51,937 nucleotides of DNA from CAZCAQ01 sp964496905 (lineage in GTDB: Bacteria; Patescibacteriota; WWE3; UBA101185; UBA10185), in contig CAZCAQ010000007.1 in NCBI GenBank assembly GCA_964496905.1, forward strand, positions 1-51,937, read 5' to 3'. Below the pieces are notes generated by a model. That model saw only the letters and a program-made list of their open reading frames with translations. It made no database searches and had not been told where the DNA came from. Positions 8,183 to 15,895 of the stretch are shown piece after piece. Within the stretch, counting starts at the first letter, position 1. Every line of letters begins with the position of its first letter. A program made the position numbers and the translations under genes.

Positions 8183-9289
8183 TTAGAATTTGGCTAAATT
8201 CTCCTTTATGGCGCTTTTAATTTCTTTGGCAAAGCCTGCTTGTAGACCAACAAAAAACTCTCGGTTAGGTGCAAAATTAAAAAAAACCACGCCTAAATCT
8301 CCACCTTCTACAGTTGCCTCAAATGTGTCAAAACCGCTTCCTTTTACTGTTATCTTTGCTTTTTCGCCCGTTGCCAATGGAATTATTTGAATTTGATTTT
8401 CGAGCATCTGAAAAAGCTGCTTTGTTCCAACTTGGCTTTCAAATAAACATTCAGCAGAACCAATAAATTTAATAAAAGTTCCAGCACTTACAATTGCCCC
8501 AGAATTTTGTTCAATTTGATCAATTTGTGCATCAGAGATGGAAGCAAAACTTTTTGCATAATTAAGCTTGTGTGTTGATACATTTTTAGTGTCAATTTTA
8601 ACGCTAAAAAGGCCGTATTCATCCAAAAGAGAAAGAGCCAAATAATAAGCACTATCTTCGCCTGCTTTATAGTATGTAAATCTATCGCCAGTAAAAACTA
8701 AGTCTTTTGTTTGCTTAAAATGCTCTTTTTTGTGTTTTACTGCTTTTGCTTGTAAAGACTTTGGCGCAAGTGAATTTTGAAGATAAACTATAGCGTCGTC
8801 ATACAAACTTTGGCTAAATTCATCGGCAGGATAGTTAAATGGATAAACTTCTAGGTTAAAGAGTATGTTAATTTTTTCCTCCTCATTGTATATGTCTGTT
8901 GTATATTTTGGGTACGGATTGGCATAAATAAGCTTACCAGCATGAAAATAGAACGAGTTTGCACAAAATATATGCTTTGTATCACCCATGTACAGCTGCG
9001 ATACAGATGACATGTCTTGTGTTAGCGAACGAAGCGGGCTTTCAACAAGAGAAACAAACTTAATTTGTAAACTTTCTTGCTTTAAAGCTGGATCTGCGCT
9101 GGTTAAAAACTGTGAAATAAAAGTGTTAAGAAAATGCTCTTTTTCAGCATCTGTATGAAAATTTAAAAGCGGATATGGCAGAGTCTCGTATATATCCGTG
9201 TTATTTAGACCGTTTTGCTTATCCTCTTGAGAATATATAAGTCCTGCTGATATTACAGATGATCCAAGGTATATAGACAATACGGGCAT
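8183..9289 (-). CDS. Unknown protein, possible actin/hexokinase-fold ATPase
   Basis: Not recognised; 368 aa, no membrane segment. It opens with MPVLSIYLGSSVISAGLIYS, which resembles the first phosphate loop of the actin/Hsp70/MutL-type fold. A later GAIVSAGTFIKFIGSA could be an adenosine-loop equivalent, but key residues are uncertain. It is first in the operon with the KOW-like protein, ctpA and htrA. TAAACT (9296-9301) lies exactly 6 nt before the ATG, suggesting a leaderless mRNA. Confidence 0.65.
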   Translation of the reverse strand: MPVLSIYLGSSVISAGLIYSQEDKQNGLNNTDIYETLPYPLLNFHTDAEKEHFLNTFISQFLTSADPALKQESLQIKFVSLVESPLRSLTQDMSSVSQLYMGDTKHIFCANSFYFHAGKLIYANPYPKYTTDIYNEEEKINILFNLEVYPFNYPADEFSQSLYDDAIVYLQNSLAPKSLQAKAVKHKKEHFKQTKDLVFTGDRFTYYKAGEDSAYYLALSLLDEYGLFSVKIDTKNVSTHKLNYAKSFASISDAQIDQIEQNSGAIVSAGTFIKFIGSAECLFESQVGTKQLFQMLENQIQIIPLATGEKAKITVKGSGFDTFEATVEGGDLGVVFFNFAPNREFFVGLQAGFAKEIKSAIKENLAKF

Positions 9290-9295
9290 GTGTAT

Positions 9296-9301
9296 AGTTT
9301 A
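9296..9301 (-). promoter_or_regulatory. -10 box of the protease operon (leaderless type)
   Basis: TAAACT on the minus strand, 6 nt from the ATG at 9289. No Shine-Dalgarno sequence is present. It is one of a set of start-proximal -10 boxes in this window. Confidence 0.5.
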
Positions 9302-9353
9302 GCATTGCAAAAGTTTAATGAACACTGCTTATTTAAAAATATATGCACTAAAA

Positions 9354-9374
9354 AAGCTGGTTAGACACCAGCTT
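9354..9374 (-). terminator. Intrinsic terminator of rpsF-ssb-rpsR
   Basis: Perfect 8-bp stem AAGCTGGT/ACCAGCTT with loop TAGAC, followed on the minus strand by a run of Ts. It lies 29 nt after the rpsR stop. Confidence 0.85.
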
Positions 9375-9402
9375 TCGTAGATTGTTAGTTAAATATTACA
9401 GC

Positions 9403-9642
9403 TTAAATTGAATGCTTATCTGTATAAGGTAAAAGTGCCATAAATCTTGCTCGTTTTATTTGAGTAGACAATGCTTTTTGATGCTTACTGCAAATACCAG
9501 CTCTTTTGCTGGACACAATTTTACCTCTGTCAGATATAAATCTTCTTAACACAAGTGTGTCTTTGTAGTTAGGCACTGTACTTGTGTTGCAGAAGTGGCA
9601 TTCTGCCGAGTTTTTTCGTTTGTTGTTCTTTTTCTTTAACAT
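9403..9642 (-). CDS. rpsR: 30S ribosomal protein S18 (bS18)
   Basis: Small-subunit protein that pairs with S6 on the platform of the 30S subunit. The 79-aa sequence carries the family core YKDTLVLRRFISDRGKIVSS and the terminal KHQKALSTQIKRARFMALLPY. The N-terminal part has CHFC. It is the last gene of rpsF-ssb-rpsR, starting 2 nt after the ssb stop. The rplI gene that follows in most bacteria is absent, consistent with CPR lacking bL9. Confidence 0.96.
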   Translation of the reverse strand: MLKKKNNKRKNSAECHFCNTSTVPNYKDTLVLRRFISDRGKIVSSKRAGICSKHQKALSTQIKRARFMALLPYTDKHSI

Positions 9643-9644
9643 AC

Positions 9645-10106
9645 TTATTCTTCGCTGCCGAATTGATCAAGGATTTTATCAATATCTGCATCCTCTACTG
9701 TAGCAGTCTCGCTTGGATTTGCTTCAGAATTTGAAAATTCTTCGTGGGAACCTTCGCCTGTAGCACCATCTCTTTTGTTTGTTAATATAATCATTTCGTC
9801 AATTACAACTTCGGTTTTGTATCTTTTTTCGCCACCATCGTTAGTCCATTCTCTGGTTTGTAAGCGACCTTCTACGTAAACTTTTGTACCTTTTACAAGA
9901 AGTTGACCACAAAGTTCGCCAAGTTTACCCCAAGCAACTACGTTATGGAAATCTGCAGCCTCTTTTTTTTGACCGTCTACGTTCCATTCTCTATTTGTTG
10001 CAACTCCAAAACTGCAAACTGCGCTTCCTTGAGGGGTGTAGCGAAGTTCAGGATCCCTTGTAAGGTTTCCAATTAACATTACTTTATTCAGACTTCGTGC
10101 TGACAT
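9645..10106 (-). CDS. ssb: Single-stranded DNA-binding protein
   Basis: OB-fold protein that coats single-stranded DNA in replication and repair. The OB domain covers residues ~5-110 (LNKVMLIGNLTRDPELRYTP, FHNVVAWGKLGELCGQLL, VYVEGRLQTREW). A short linker and an acidic tail follow. The tail ends DKILDQFGSEE instead of the usual hydrophobic -DDIPF-type tip. It overlaps the end of rpsF by 23 nt. Confidence 0.96.
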   Translation of the reverse strand: MSARSLNKVMLIGNLTRDPELRYTPQGSAVCSFGVATNREWNVDGQKKEAADFHNVVAWGKLGELCGQLLVKGTKVYVEGRLQTREWTNDGGEKRYKTEVVIDEMIILTNKRDGATGEGSHEEFSNSEANPSETATVEDADIDKILDQFGSEE

Positions 10107-10416
10107 GTGTCTCCTGTTCTACTGCCTTTGGTGAAGCAGTTATAGTAAGTAAATACCTGACTAATGAGTCCATATAATTGAGTTTGGACTTAACTTCAGA
10201 AACTTTTTCCTCGTCTATAGAAAAATTGTATACATCGTAATACCCTTCTGTTTCAGTGTTTATTGGGTATGCGAATTTTTTTCTGCCTAAATTTTGGGTG
10301 TTTGAAAAGGTCCCACCAGCAGCCGAAATTGCTGTATTTACCGATTCTCGTGCCTTTGTGGCTTGATCTTCGGTTAATTGTCCTTTTGTTATTGTCATTA
10401 GCTCGTAGCTTTTCAT
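10084..10416 (-). CDS. rpsF: 30S ribosomal protein S6 (bS6)
   Basis: Small-subunit protein, partner of S18. The 110-aa sequence begins MKSYELMTI and includes LGRKKFAYPINTETEGYYDVYNF and the final strand LVRYLLTI, all typical of bS6. First gene of rpsF-ssb-rpsR. The -10 box TAATAT ends 6 nt before the ATG and no ribosome binding site is seen. Confidence 0.95.
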   Translation of the reverse strand: MKSYELMTITKGQLTEDQATKARESVNTAISAAGGTFSNTQNLGRKKFAYPINTETEGYYDVYNFSIDEEKVSEVKSKLNYMDSLVRYLLTITASPKAVEQETHVSTKSE

Positions 10417-10422
10417 ATGTTG

Positions 10423-10428
10423 ATATTA
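10423..10428 (-). promoter_or_regulatory. -10 box of rpsF (leaderless type)
   Basis: TAATAT on the minus strand followed by six bases and the rpsF ATG, placing the expected transcription start at or next to the start codon. Confidence 0.55.
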
Positions 10429-10581
10429 GCCTTTTTTAACTTTTAGTAAATACCTTACTGTCTATTTTAAATAGACTATTGGCACTAGGCCTGAGTATAT
10501 TAGCGTAATAATAAACAGGAAGCAACAACAAAAGATACTATTAGTGCGGGGGCACTTGTGTGATTTACTTCACTATTTGGT

Positions 10582-11151
10582 TTAAATAACTTCTGAACTC
10601 AGTAGTGGGTTGCTCCGCCTAATCTTATCTATCTCGGCACCTAAATCTGCCTGAGCTGATGCGGCTTCATAAGCTAGGGTATCGTCACTAGAATAATAAT
10701 ATTCTGCATATGCCCCTTCTTGCTTATAGCGCCAATTTAGATGCGGTAAGGCTAGAACTTCAACCTTTTGTCTTAAATCAGGGCTAATATCTATTTTATT
10801 GGTATATTGTCCATTTTTTATGAAATCCAATAAAATAGCGTATCCTTGGGAGGCGATACCTAGTTCTTTCGCCAAAACTGGCACCTCAGTAACTACATTT
10901 TGTCCTAATTTACTAGGGAAACTTTCCATGAACTTGTCAAATACATCCTCAGCCAAATCTGTAACCTCCTGGCTTCTGTGACCATGATAAGACAGGCTTT
11001 GAGTAGCGAAATCCTTGCCCTTCACCTCTTTCATATCCCCAATTAATTGGTAAAGAGTGGATAGATCATCCCTATTAAAGTCTACTGATTCAACAATGTC
11101 TTCTAGTGACTTTTCAACACTAGTTTCAGGATTTACAGTTGCAGTTGCCAT
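10582..11151 (-). CDS. Hypothetical protein (189 aa)
   Basis: Not recognised. Soluble, acidic and mostly helical by composition, with no signal peptide or membrane segment. A tyrosine-rich patch (YKQEGAYAEYYYSS) lies near residue 143. TATAAT lies 11 nt before the ATG, and AAAGACAG just upstream gives at best a weak ribosome binding site. It is between ychF and rpsF with ~55-165 nt spacers, apparently monocistronic. The spacer after it (10417-10581) holds a perfect GTCTATTT/AAATAGAC hairpin but no gene. Confidence 0.7.
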   Translation of the reverse strand: MATATVNPETSVEKSLEDIVESVDFNRDDLSTLYQLIGDMKEVKGKDFATQSLSYHGHRSQEVTDLAEDVFDKFMESFPSKLGQNVVTEVPVLAKELGIASQGYAILLDFIKNGQYTNKIDISPDLRQKVEVLALPHLNWRYKQEGAYAEYYYSSDDTLAYEAASAQADLGAEIDKIRRSNPLLSSEVI

Positions 11152-11206
11152 AACTGTCTTTCATTATATTGTAAGAAAAAACCGACCGTCAATAATTAAT
11201 TTGGTT

Positions 11207-12346
11207 CTAAACCCCAAACCTAAACTCAACAACATCTCCATCGTGCATAACATACTCCTTACCTTCTAATCTAACTAGACCTTTGTCTAAGGCGTTTTTC
11301 CAAGTTTTATTGGCTAAATAGTCATTGTAGGAGCAAATTTGGGCACTTATAAAGCCTTTTTCAAAATCTGTGTGAATAATGCCTGCTGCTTGTGGTGCTT
11401 TTGTACCTTTAGTAAATGTCCACGCATGAACTTCCTTTGGTCCTGCCGTAAAATAAGTTTGTAAACCTAAAATATCGTAGGCACGCTTAATTAAACGGTC
11501 TAATCCTGTGGTTTGCACACCGTACTCTTGCAAAAAAGCTTGGCGCTCGGCTGGATCCAATTCTGCAACTTCGCTTTCGAGCTTTGCGCATATTTTAACC
11601 GAGTTTTCAAAGGTTAGCCCATATTGAGCATGTTCTGTACCTATTATCTGATCCATTGGCGTATTTAAAGCATCTTCGGCAACGTTAAAAACATAAATTA
11701 TGGGCTTCGATGTGAGTAAATTAAGTTCTCGCAATATTTTTGCCTCATTTTGAGAAAATTCCTGAGAATTGAGTAATTTTCCATCTTCTAATATTTGGAC
11801 AATCTTTGTATACAAAGGGCGAGTTTCTGGAGCATCCAGGCTCTTATTTCGTTTAACATCTTCGTTCAACTTTTCTACTCGTTTTGTCATGGACTCCAAA
11901 TCGGCGTAAATTAATTCTAAATTTATGGTTTCAATATCGCTAATTGGATCGGTTGCACCTTCGCGAATAATATTTGTATCTTCAAAAGCGCGAGCCAAGT
12001 GAACAATTGCATCAACTTCACGAATATGCCCCAAGAACTGGTTCCCTAACCCTTCCCCTTTGTGCGCACCTTTAACTAAACCTGCAATATCGTAAAACTT
12101 AACAACAGCAGGAATTACTTTTTCTGGAATAGTTTTATGTGGAAATTTAGCTTGAAATTCGTCGTGAGTTAATTGTGTGAGTTTTTCTACGCGTGGATCA
12201 GGAACGTCTACAATACCCATGTTGGGCTCGATTGTGGCAAAAGGATAGTTAGCCGCCAGCGCGACTTGTTTTTTTAAAAGGGCGTTAAATAGTGTGGACT
12301 TTCCCACGTTTGGGAGGCCCACTATACCTATTGATAAGGATGCCAT
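11207..12346 (-). CDS. ychF: Redox-regulated ATPase/GTPase YchF (OLA1 family)
   Basis: Ribosome-associated P-loop NTPase of the Obg group. Walker A is GLPNVGKSTLFNALL at residues ~7-21. The switch region is KFYDIAGLVKGAHKGEGLGNQFL, and the C-terminal TGS domain ends in YVMHDGDVVEFRFGV. At 379 aa it is a normal full-length member. TATAAT sits 6 nt before the ATG. It is divergent from the Nudix-like gene with a 69-nt shared promoter region. Confidence 0.97.
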   Translation of the reverse strand: MASLSIGIVGLPNVGKSTLFNALLKKQVALAANYPFATIEPNMGIVDVPDPRVEKLTQLTHDEFQAKFPHKTIPEKVIPAVVKFYDIAGLVKGAHKGEGLGNQFLGHIREVDAIVHLARAFEDTNIIREGATDPISDIETINLELIYADLESMTKRVEKLNEDVKRNKSLDAPETRPLYTKIVQILEDGKLLNSQEFSQNEAKILRELNLLTSKPIIYVFNVAEDALNTPMDQIIGTEHAQYGLTFENSVKICAKLESEVAELDPAERQAFLQEYGVQTTGLDRLIKRAYDILGLQTYFTAGPKEVHAWTFTKGTKAPQAAGIIHTDFEKGFISAQICSYNDYLANKTWKNALDKGLVRLEGKEYVMHDGDVVEFRFGV

Positions 12347-12352
12347 TTATCG

Positions 12353-12409
12353 ATTATATATCAAACGTTCCAAATAGTATTAGTACTTGTAATAACTCTT
12401 TTGTATAAT
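12353..12409. promoter_or_regulatory. Divergent leaderless promoters of ychF and the Nudix-like gene
   Basis: Minus-strand TATAAT (12353-12358) ends 6 nt before the ychF ATG. Plus-strand TATAAT (12404-12409) ends 6 nt before ATG 12416. The symmetric layout predicts that both transcripts begin at the start codon. -35 elements are weak. Confidence 0.6.
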
Positions 12410-12415
12410 CAAGTC

Positions 12416-13063
12416 ATGCAACATTCAAATAATTATGAACATTTTCAAGTAACAAGTCCTGAACAAGAACTAAACGATCTTACCGAATGGCTAAGTGAAA
12501 AAGGAGTACCATTAGAAGAATACGGTCATTCAGGCAAAAAAGAAGTAGCAGATCTTTTAAAGGAAATTAAAGAAGGTGAAACGCAATTGTTTTACGATGA
12601 GGAAACTGGAGAAGTAATAAGAAAAGTAGCTCCAATTGCTACTAGAATCTTTTATATAGACCCAGAAACACACGATAAACTTGAGTTAATGGAAGCAGTT
12701 CAGGTGTTCAAAGGTGACCTTAGTGAAAGACGAAGAAAGCTTTCTGGGGCGGTAGCCGAAAAAGCTAAAATTGGTGAAAATCCTGCGGATAGTGTATCCA
12801 GGGGAATACAAGAAGAGCTAGGACTGGAAATAGACCCTTCAAGTATAAGATTTATCGAAAAACAAGTAAGAGAAGATTTAACAGGCCAGTCTTACCCTGG
12901 TATTCATTCCATTTATGAGACAAGCGTTTTTGAAACGGAGCTTGACTCTTCACAATTCAAGCCCAACATTCATACAGTTCAGCTAAAAGATGGCCCACTC
13001 TATTATGCCTACGTGGAAGAGCAGAAAAAGAAAAATACTTACTTTGCGTGGAAGGCTGCCTAA
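12416..13063 (+). CDS. Nudix-hydrolase-like protein
   Basis: Probably a Nudix-fold protein; the substrate is unknown. Residues ~115-145 contain a degenerate Nudix box ending RGIQEELGLEI, with the metal-binding EE pair and GL intact. The first Gly is replaced by Glu, and the Glu of the RE pair by Gly. The ~100 residues before it form an extra N-terminal domain. A TTG at 12401 in the same frame overlaps the -10 box TATAAT, so ATG 12416 (215 aa) is the better start. It is convergent with the 661-aa gene across 25 nt. Confidence 0.75.
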   Translation: MQHSNNYEHFQVTSPEQELNDLTEWLSEKGVPLEEYGHSGKKEVADLLKEIKEGETQLFYDEETGEVIRKVAPIATRIFYIDPETHDKLELMEAVQVFKGDLSERRRKLSGAVAEKAKIGENPADSVSRGIQEELGLEIDPSSIRFIEKQVREDLTGQSYPGIHSIYETSVFETELDSSQFKPNIHTVQLKDGPLYYAYVEEQKKKNTYFAWKAA

Positions 13064-13088
13064 TCACGTGTTTAGTTTAAGTAAACGA

Positions 13089-15074
13089 TTAAATTAAACT
13101 CTCAAGGTAATCTTCCACTTCAGAAATTTCAGGAATATTTTGTTGTTCAGTTAACCATGCGTATAGGGAATTTTCTAACGCTGCAAGATTTTCCGGATCA
13201 GCGTCACCTACATAGCCTATTAGTGTGGGTCGGATTTGCTCCATGAGGGCAAATTTTACAGCTAAGGGTTCCAGTTCATTGAGCATTTCCTGTAAACCTT
13301 GTCGAGCGATTGTATCGTTTTGGATACTCTTCAAATATTTGTTAACTCGACGTATAGCGGCCTGTATATCTTCTGCATCAATAATATTCCTTGCAACGTG
13401 CCATGATTCCCTAAGAGCAATAGCAGCTGTAGCTGCTTCAGAAGCTGTTACATCAGCCTTGTTTTTCAGATCAGTTTCTAAATCAGGTAAACCTCTTTCA
13501 GCATTGTTTGCTACTTTTTCCAGAAATCGTCTTTGTTTTAAAGCAGGTTCTTCGGAACCGATAGTTTCTCCCGATCTCCCTTCAGCTACAACGGGAAGAA
13601 TATATGTTTTATCCAATAGTTCTGAGGCTGCTGGTAAATTTTGTAGTGTTGTCCTATACCGACTGACACCATGAGATGGATTTACAATAGGAGTATTTTT
13701 ACCCTCAGGTATAAAGTACCTTAAATGAGCATTCAACTGCTCCCCTTCTGCGGCTTCTTCAAATGTAGTCATACTTTTTAAACTTAAAAAAAGGCGATCT
13801 TTAGTTACTTTATCTAACCAACTTGCATACTCGGGTGTATAAAGTTCATCCACAAGTGTTTTTATCTGTGCTTCTGTTATACCACCATGCCTTACATCGG
13901 CAGCAACGGTTATTTCTGAGCCAGGGTTTTTTCCACCCGCATTGTGTATAGAAAACTCAACACATAAAGTTCCTGGAGCAATTTCGGTATACTCGTATTC
14001 CCAACTCTTACTGCGACCCATACTAGTGTGATCTATATCTGGTTGCTGTATAATTCCATCAGGCTTAATTACTCTATAACCAGAGGTGGTACTTCCACTA
14101 TTTCTAGATACCTCAAACGCTCTTCCAACTTGGAAACCATCCTTCTCAAGATTATCCAAAGCAATTAGTCCTGTGACAATCTCCTCAATACAGTTTTCAA
14201 AATCAAATTCCTGATATTCTTTTGCAATTAAAGAAGACTTACTGCTTGAATAGCAGTCGGGCTGGCTTTGAGCAACAGTAGTAGATAAACTGTCAAATCT
14301 CGAACGCAATTGTGAATATAAATAGTGAATGTGTGGAAGATGATATTTACCCCATCTTCTAGGATAAGCATCCATTGGGTGATCTACAAAAATTCGCTCA
14401 TAGCTCAAGATCCTTTCAGCCCAATTAAGTGTAGTAATTACCTCATTGCGTTGTTCCCTTCTTTCGGTTAGTAGTGGCATTAAGGGCTCAAACTCTTCAA
14501 CAGAGTCAGGTCTTTCTTTAAAGCTTGCCAAAAATAGTCTTTTTGCATTGTGAAGTAGTTCCACATTGTCTGCATCAAGATCAGCAGACAATTCCTGAGT
14601 AACTAAACTCAAACTCGTCTTTTGAGCCTCAAGAAGTCTTGTAACATCAGCATACACCTTGGAAATGTCGTCACCTACATATCCTAAAGAAGCACCTTCT
14701 CTTTGAGCGCTATAAAATTCAAAGGGTCTAAATGACTGTGAAAACACTACAGTACCATCCTGCGATAGATATTTTCTGTAATATGCCCCCTCGGAGTAAT
14801 CATATCTACCACCAAATCCATAAGTCTTACCAGTATCGCCAACATCATAGACCTCGCCATCGGTTAGATCTCCTTGTATGCTGACTACTTTTTCAAGCCT
14901 GTCTGCTAAAGCTAATATCTCGCACATTTTGGCTACTGTTTTGGCACATGGATTGCCTTCATTGTCTAGTTGCTCACTTAGCTCAATTAGTTCTAAGCGC
15001 GCTTCTTCTTGTTCGTTTTTGGTAGTTTCGTTTAGCGGAGACTCATCTAGAATTGTAATTGGTTTGTAACTCAT
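13089..15074 (-). CDS. Large unknown protein (661 aa)
   Basis: Not recognised. No signal peptide or membrane helix; acidic and largely helical at both ends, with a beta-rich middle (~residues 310-440: SKSWEYEYTEIAPGTLCVEF, EITVAADVRHGG). AAGGATG upstream of the ATG is a possible ribosome binding site. In style and composition it resembles the 741-aa gene at 19794-22019, but I cannot align them convincingly. It is transcribed alone and ends against the convergent Nudix-like gene. Confidence 0.7.
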   Translation of the reverse strand: MSYKPITILDESPLNETTKNEQEEARLELIELSEQLDNEGNPCAKTVAKMCEILALADRLEKVVSIQGDLTDGEVYDVGDTGKTYGFGGRYDYSEGAYYRKYLSQDGTVVFSQSFRPFEFYSAQREGASLGYVGDDISKVYADVTRLLEAQKTSLSLVTQELSADLDADNVELLHNAKRLFLASFKERPDSVEEFEPLMPLLTERREQRNEVITTLNWAERILSYERIFVDHPMDAYPRRWGKYHLPHIHYLYSQLRSRFDSLSTTVAQSQPDCYSSSKSSLIAKEYQEFDFENCIEEIVTGLIALDNLEKDGFQVGRAFEVSRNSGSTTSGYRVIKPDGIIQQPDIDHTSMGRSKSWEYEYTEIAPGTLCVEFSIHNAGGKNPGSEITVAADVRHGGITEAQIKTLVDELYTPEYASWLDKVTKDRLFLSLKSMTTFEEAAEGEQLNAHLRYFIPEGKNTPIVNPSHGVSRYRTTLQNLPAASELLDKTYILPVVAEGRSGETIGSEEPALKQRRFLEKVANNAERGLPDLETDLKNKADVTASEAATAAIALRESWHVARNIIDAEDIQAAIRRVNKYLKSIQNDTIARQGLQEMLNELEPLAVKFALMEQIRPTLIGYVGDADPENLAALENSLYAWLTEQQNIPEISEVEDYLESLI

Positions 15075-15130
15075 TTTGTTTGCTTCATCCTTGTTAACTT
15101 TTTCTGAACATTTATAAATTAAACACCAAA

Positions 15131-15182
15131 AAGCCAGGAAGTTAAATAGATTATCCTACCTATCTATAAAACTTCCGGGCTT
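15131..15182 (-). terminator. Terminator downstream of the ribozyme island
   Basis: Long stem AAGCC/GGCTT plus GGAAGTT/AACTTCC separated by one mismatch, followed on the minus strand by TTTTTGG. It would end leftward transcription from the 15274-18016 gene row. Confidence 0.65.
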
Positions 15183-15203
15183 GTTTGCATTCAATTTGAT
15201 TGA

Positions 15204-15256
15204 GGCAGAATTCAAAGGGGTATGTTTATTGAACAAACTTTCCTAAGAATTCTGCC
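15204..15256. repeat. Perfect inverted repeat after the small membrane gene
   Basis: GGCAGAATTC and GAATTCTGCC, 10 bp perfect, enclose 33 nt. It lies 17 nt after the stop of the gene at 15274-15537. No T-run follows on either side, so it may be a 3'-UTR structure rather than a terminator. Confidence 0.6.
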
Positions 15257-15273
15257 AATTGTGGGGCTTACGG

Positions 15274-15537
15274 TTATACAAACAACAAACCGTAAAGTGC
15301 CCACCCGAGACCACCCCAGGCGGCAGTGGTCAAAATCAAGGCTCCTTTGGGGAGCCAGACTTTCGGGTTAGCGTAGGCAAAGCCCACGGCTGCCCCAATT
15401 GCCAGCGACGCTCCAGCCCGCATGGCGGAAAGCTCTGGTGACGACATGACGCCGTACACCAATGCCACCACAAATCCCGCCACCAGGGCAACAACCACTG
15501 GTGTTAAAACCGCAAAAAAACGATCTTTCGAGGACAT
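15274..15537 (-). CDS. Small three-helix membrane protein in ribozyme island
   Basis: Unknown 87-aa protein, almost wholly hydrophobic, with three likely membrane helices (VLTPVVVALVAGFVVALVYG, AGASLAIGAAVGFAYA, ALILTTAAWGGLGWALYGLL). The start at 15537 is chosen because AGGAGA lies 11 nt before that ATG; the open frame extends upstream only through the conserved leader. GC is well above the neighbouring core genes. Upstream it carries the shared leader element and a hammerhead ribozyme. It is the last gene of the leftward row. Confidence 0.75.
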   Translation of the reverse strand: MSSKDRFFAVLTPVVVALVAGFVVALVYGVMSSPELSAMRAGASLAIGAAVGFAYANPKVWLPKGALILTTAAWGGLGWALYGLLFV

Positions 15538-15566
15538 TTCTTTTTTTCTCCTATTTTTTTTTGAAT

Positions 15567-15607
15567 TTCCGCAAACCACCCACAAAACTTGTGAGCAAAT
15601 TGCGGAA
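15567..15607 (-). promoter_or_regulatory. Conserved leader RNA element, copy B
   Basis: Outer stem TTCCGCAA/TTGCGGAA, an asymmetric internal loop, and inner stem CTCACAA/TTGTGGG with one G-U pair. It lies about 30 nt before the start codon of the gene at 15537. Related copies are at 17218-17258 and 16378-16414. Confidence 0.75.
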
Positions 15608-15638
15608 CTCAAATAGGAGAATATTCATTTTTCTATGT

Positions 15639-15699
15639 GCCTGCTTTCGTCTTGCCCAATCAGGAAGACTCATCAGTCCGGATTTTCCGGAGAGCAGGC
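15639..15699 (-). ncRNA. Hammerhead ribozyme, copy B (type III layout)
   Basis: Minus-strand order: stem III 5' arm GCCTGC, cleavage triplet CUC, stem I TCCGGA-AAA-TCCGGA, core CUGAUGA, stem II GTCTT...AAGAC, core GAAA, stem III 3' arm GCAGGC. All conserved core bases are present, including G10.1-C11.1 and A15.1-U16.1. Predicted self-cleavage falls between 15692 and 15691. Stems I and II are closed by loops and stem III is open. It lies between the genes at 15896-16336 and 15274-15537, so cutting would separate their messages. Confidence 0.88.
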
Positions 15700-15734
15700 C
15701 GGAATCGATGCATATAGCTATCTTTTCCGGCTTG
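15680..15734. repeat. 55-nt sequence identical to 15835-15889 (left gap flank)
   Basis: The last 55 nt before the Ns equal the first 55 nt after them. Exactly 55 suggests an assembly k-mer overlap, so the two contig ends may simply join. It contains the 5' part of the hammerhead and its companion hairpin. Confidence 0.9.
15698..15731 (-). repeat. Companion hairpin 5' of hammerhead B
   Basis: GCCGGAA/TTCCGGC stem directly abutting the ribozyme and sharing two bases with stem III. The counterpart in copy A uses different inner pairs, so the structure rather than the sequence is conserved. Confidence 0.7.
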
Positions 15735-15834
15735 NNNNNNNNNNNNNNNNNNNNNNNNNNNNNNNNNNNNNNNNNNNNNNNNNNNNNNNNNNNNNNNNNN
15801 NNNNNNNNNNNNNNNNNNNNNNNNNNNNNNNNNN
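15735..15834. other. Assembly gap (100 N)
   Basis: 100 Ns flanked on both sides by the same 55-nt sequence. The true distance may be negative (an overlap), or further ribozyme-bearing units may have collapsed here. Confidence 0.98.
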
Positions 15835-15889
15835 GGATTTTCCGGAGAGCAGGCCGGAATCGATGCATATAGCTATCTTTTCCGGCTTG
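15835..15889. repeat. 55-nt sequence identical to 15680-15734 (right gap flank)
   Basis: Right-hand copy of the gap-flanking repeat. On the minus strand it carries the companion hairpin, the cleavage site and stem I of a hammerhead, then runs into the Ns. Confidence 0.9.
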
Positions 15890-15895
15890 TGCTGA

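Noticed and set aside
12401..12415. TTG start for the Nudix-like gene
   Set aside because: The TTG and following bases are the -10 box TATAAT itself, so they would not be transcribed; ATG 12416 fits.
15462..15895. Open frames spanning gap 2 on both strands
   Set aside because: They exist only because Ns are translated as unknown residues. They run through the ribozyme and leader element.
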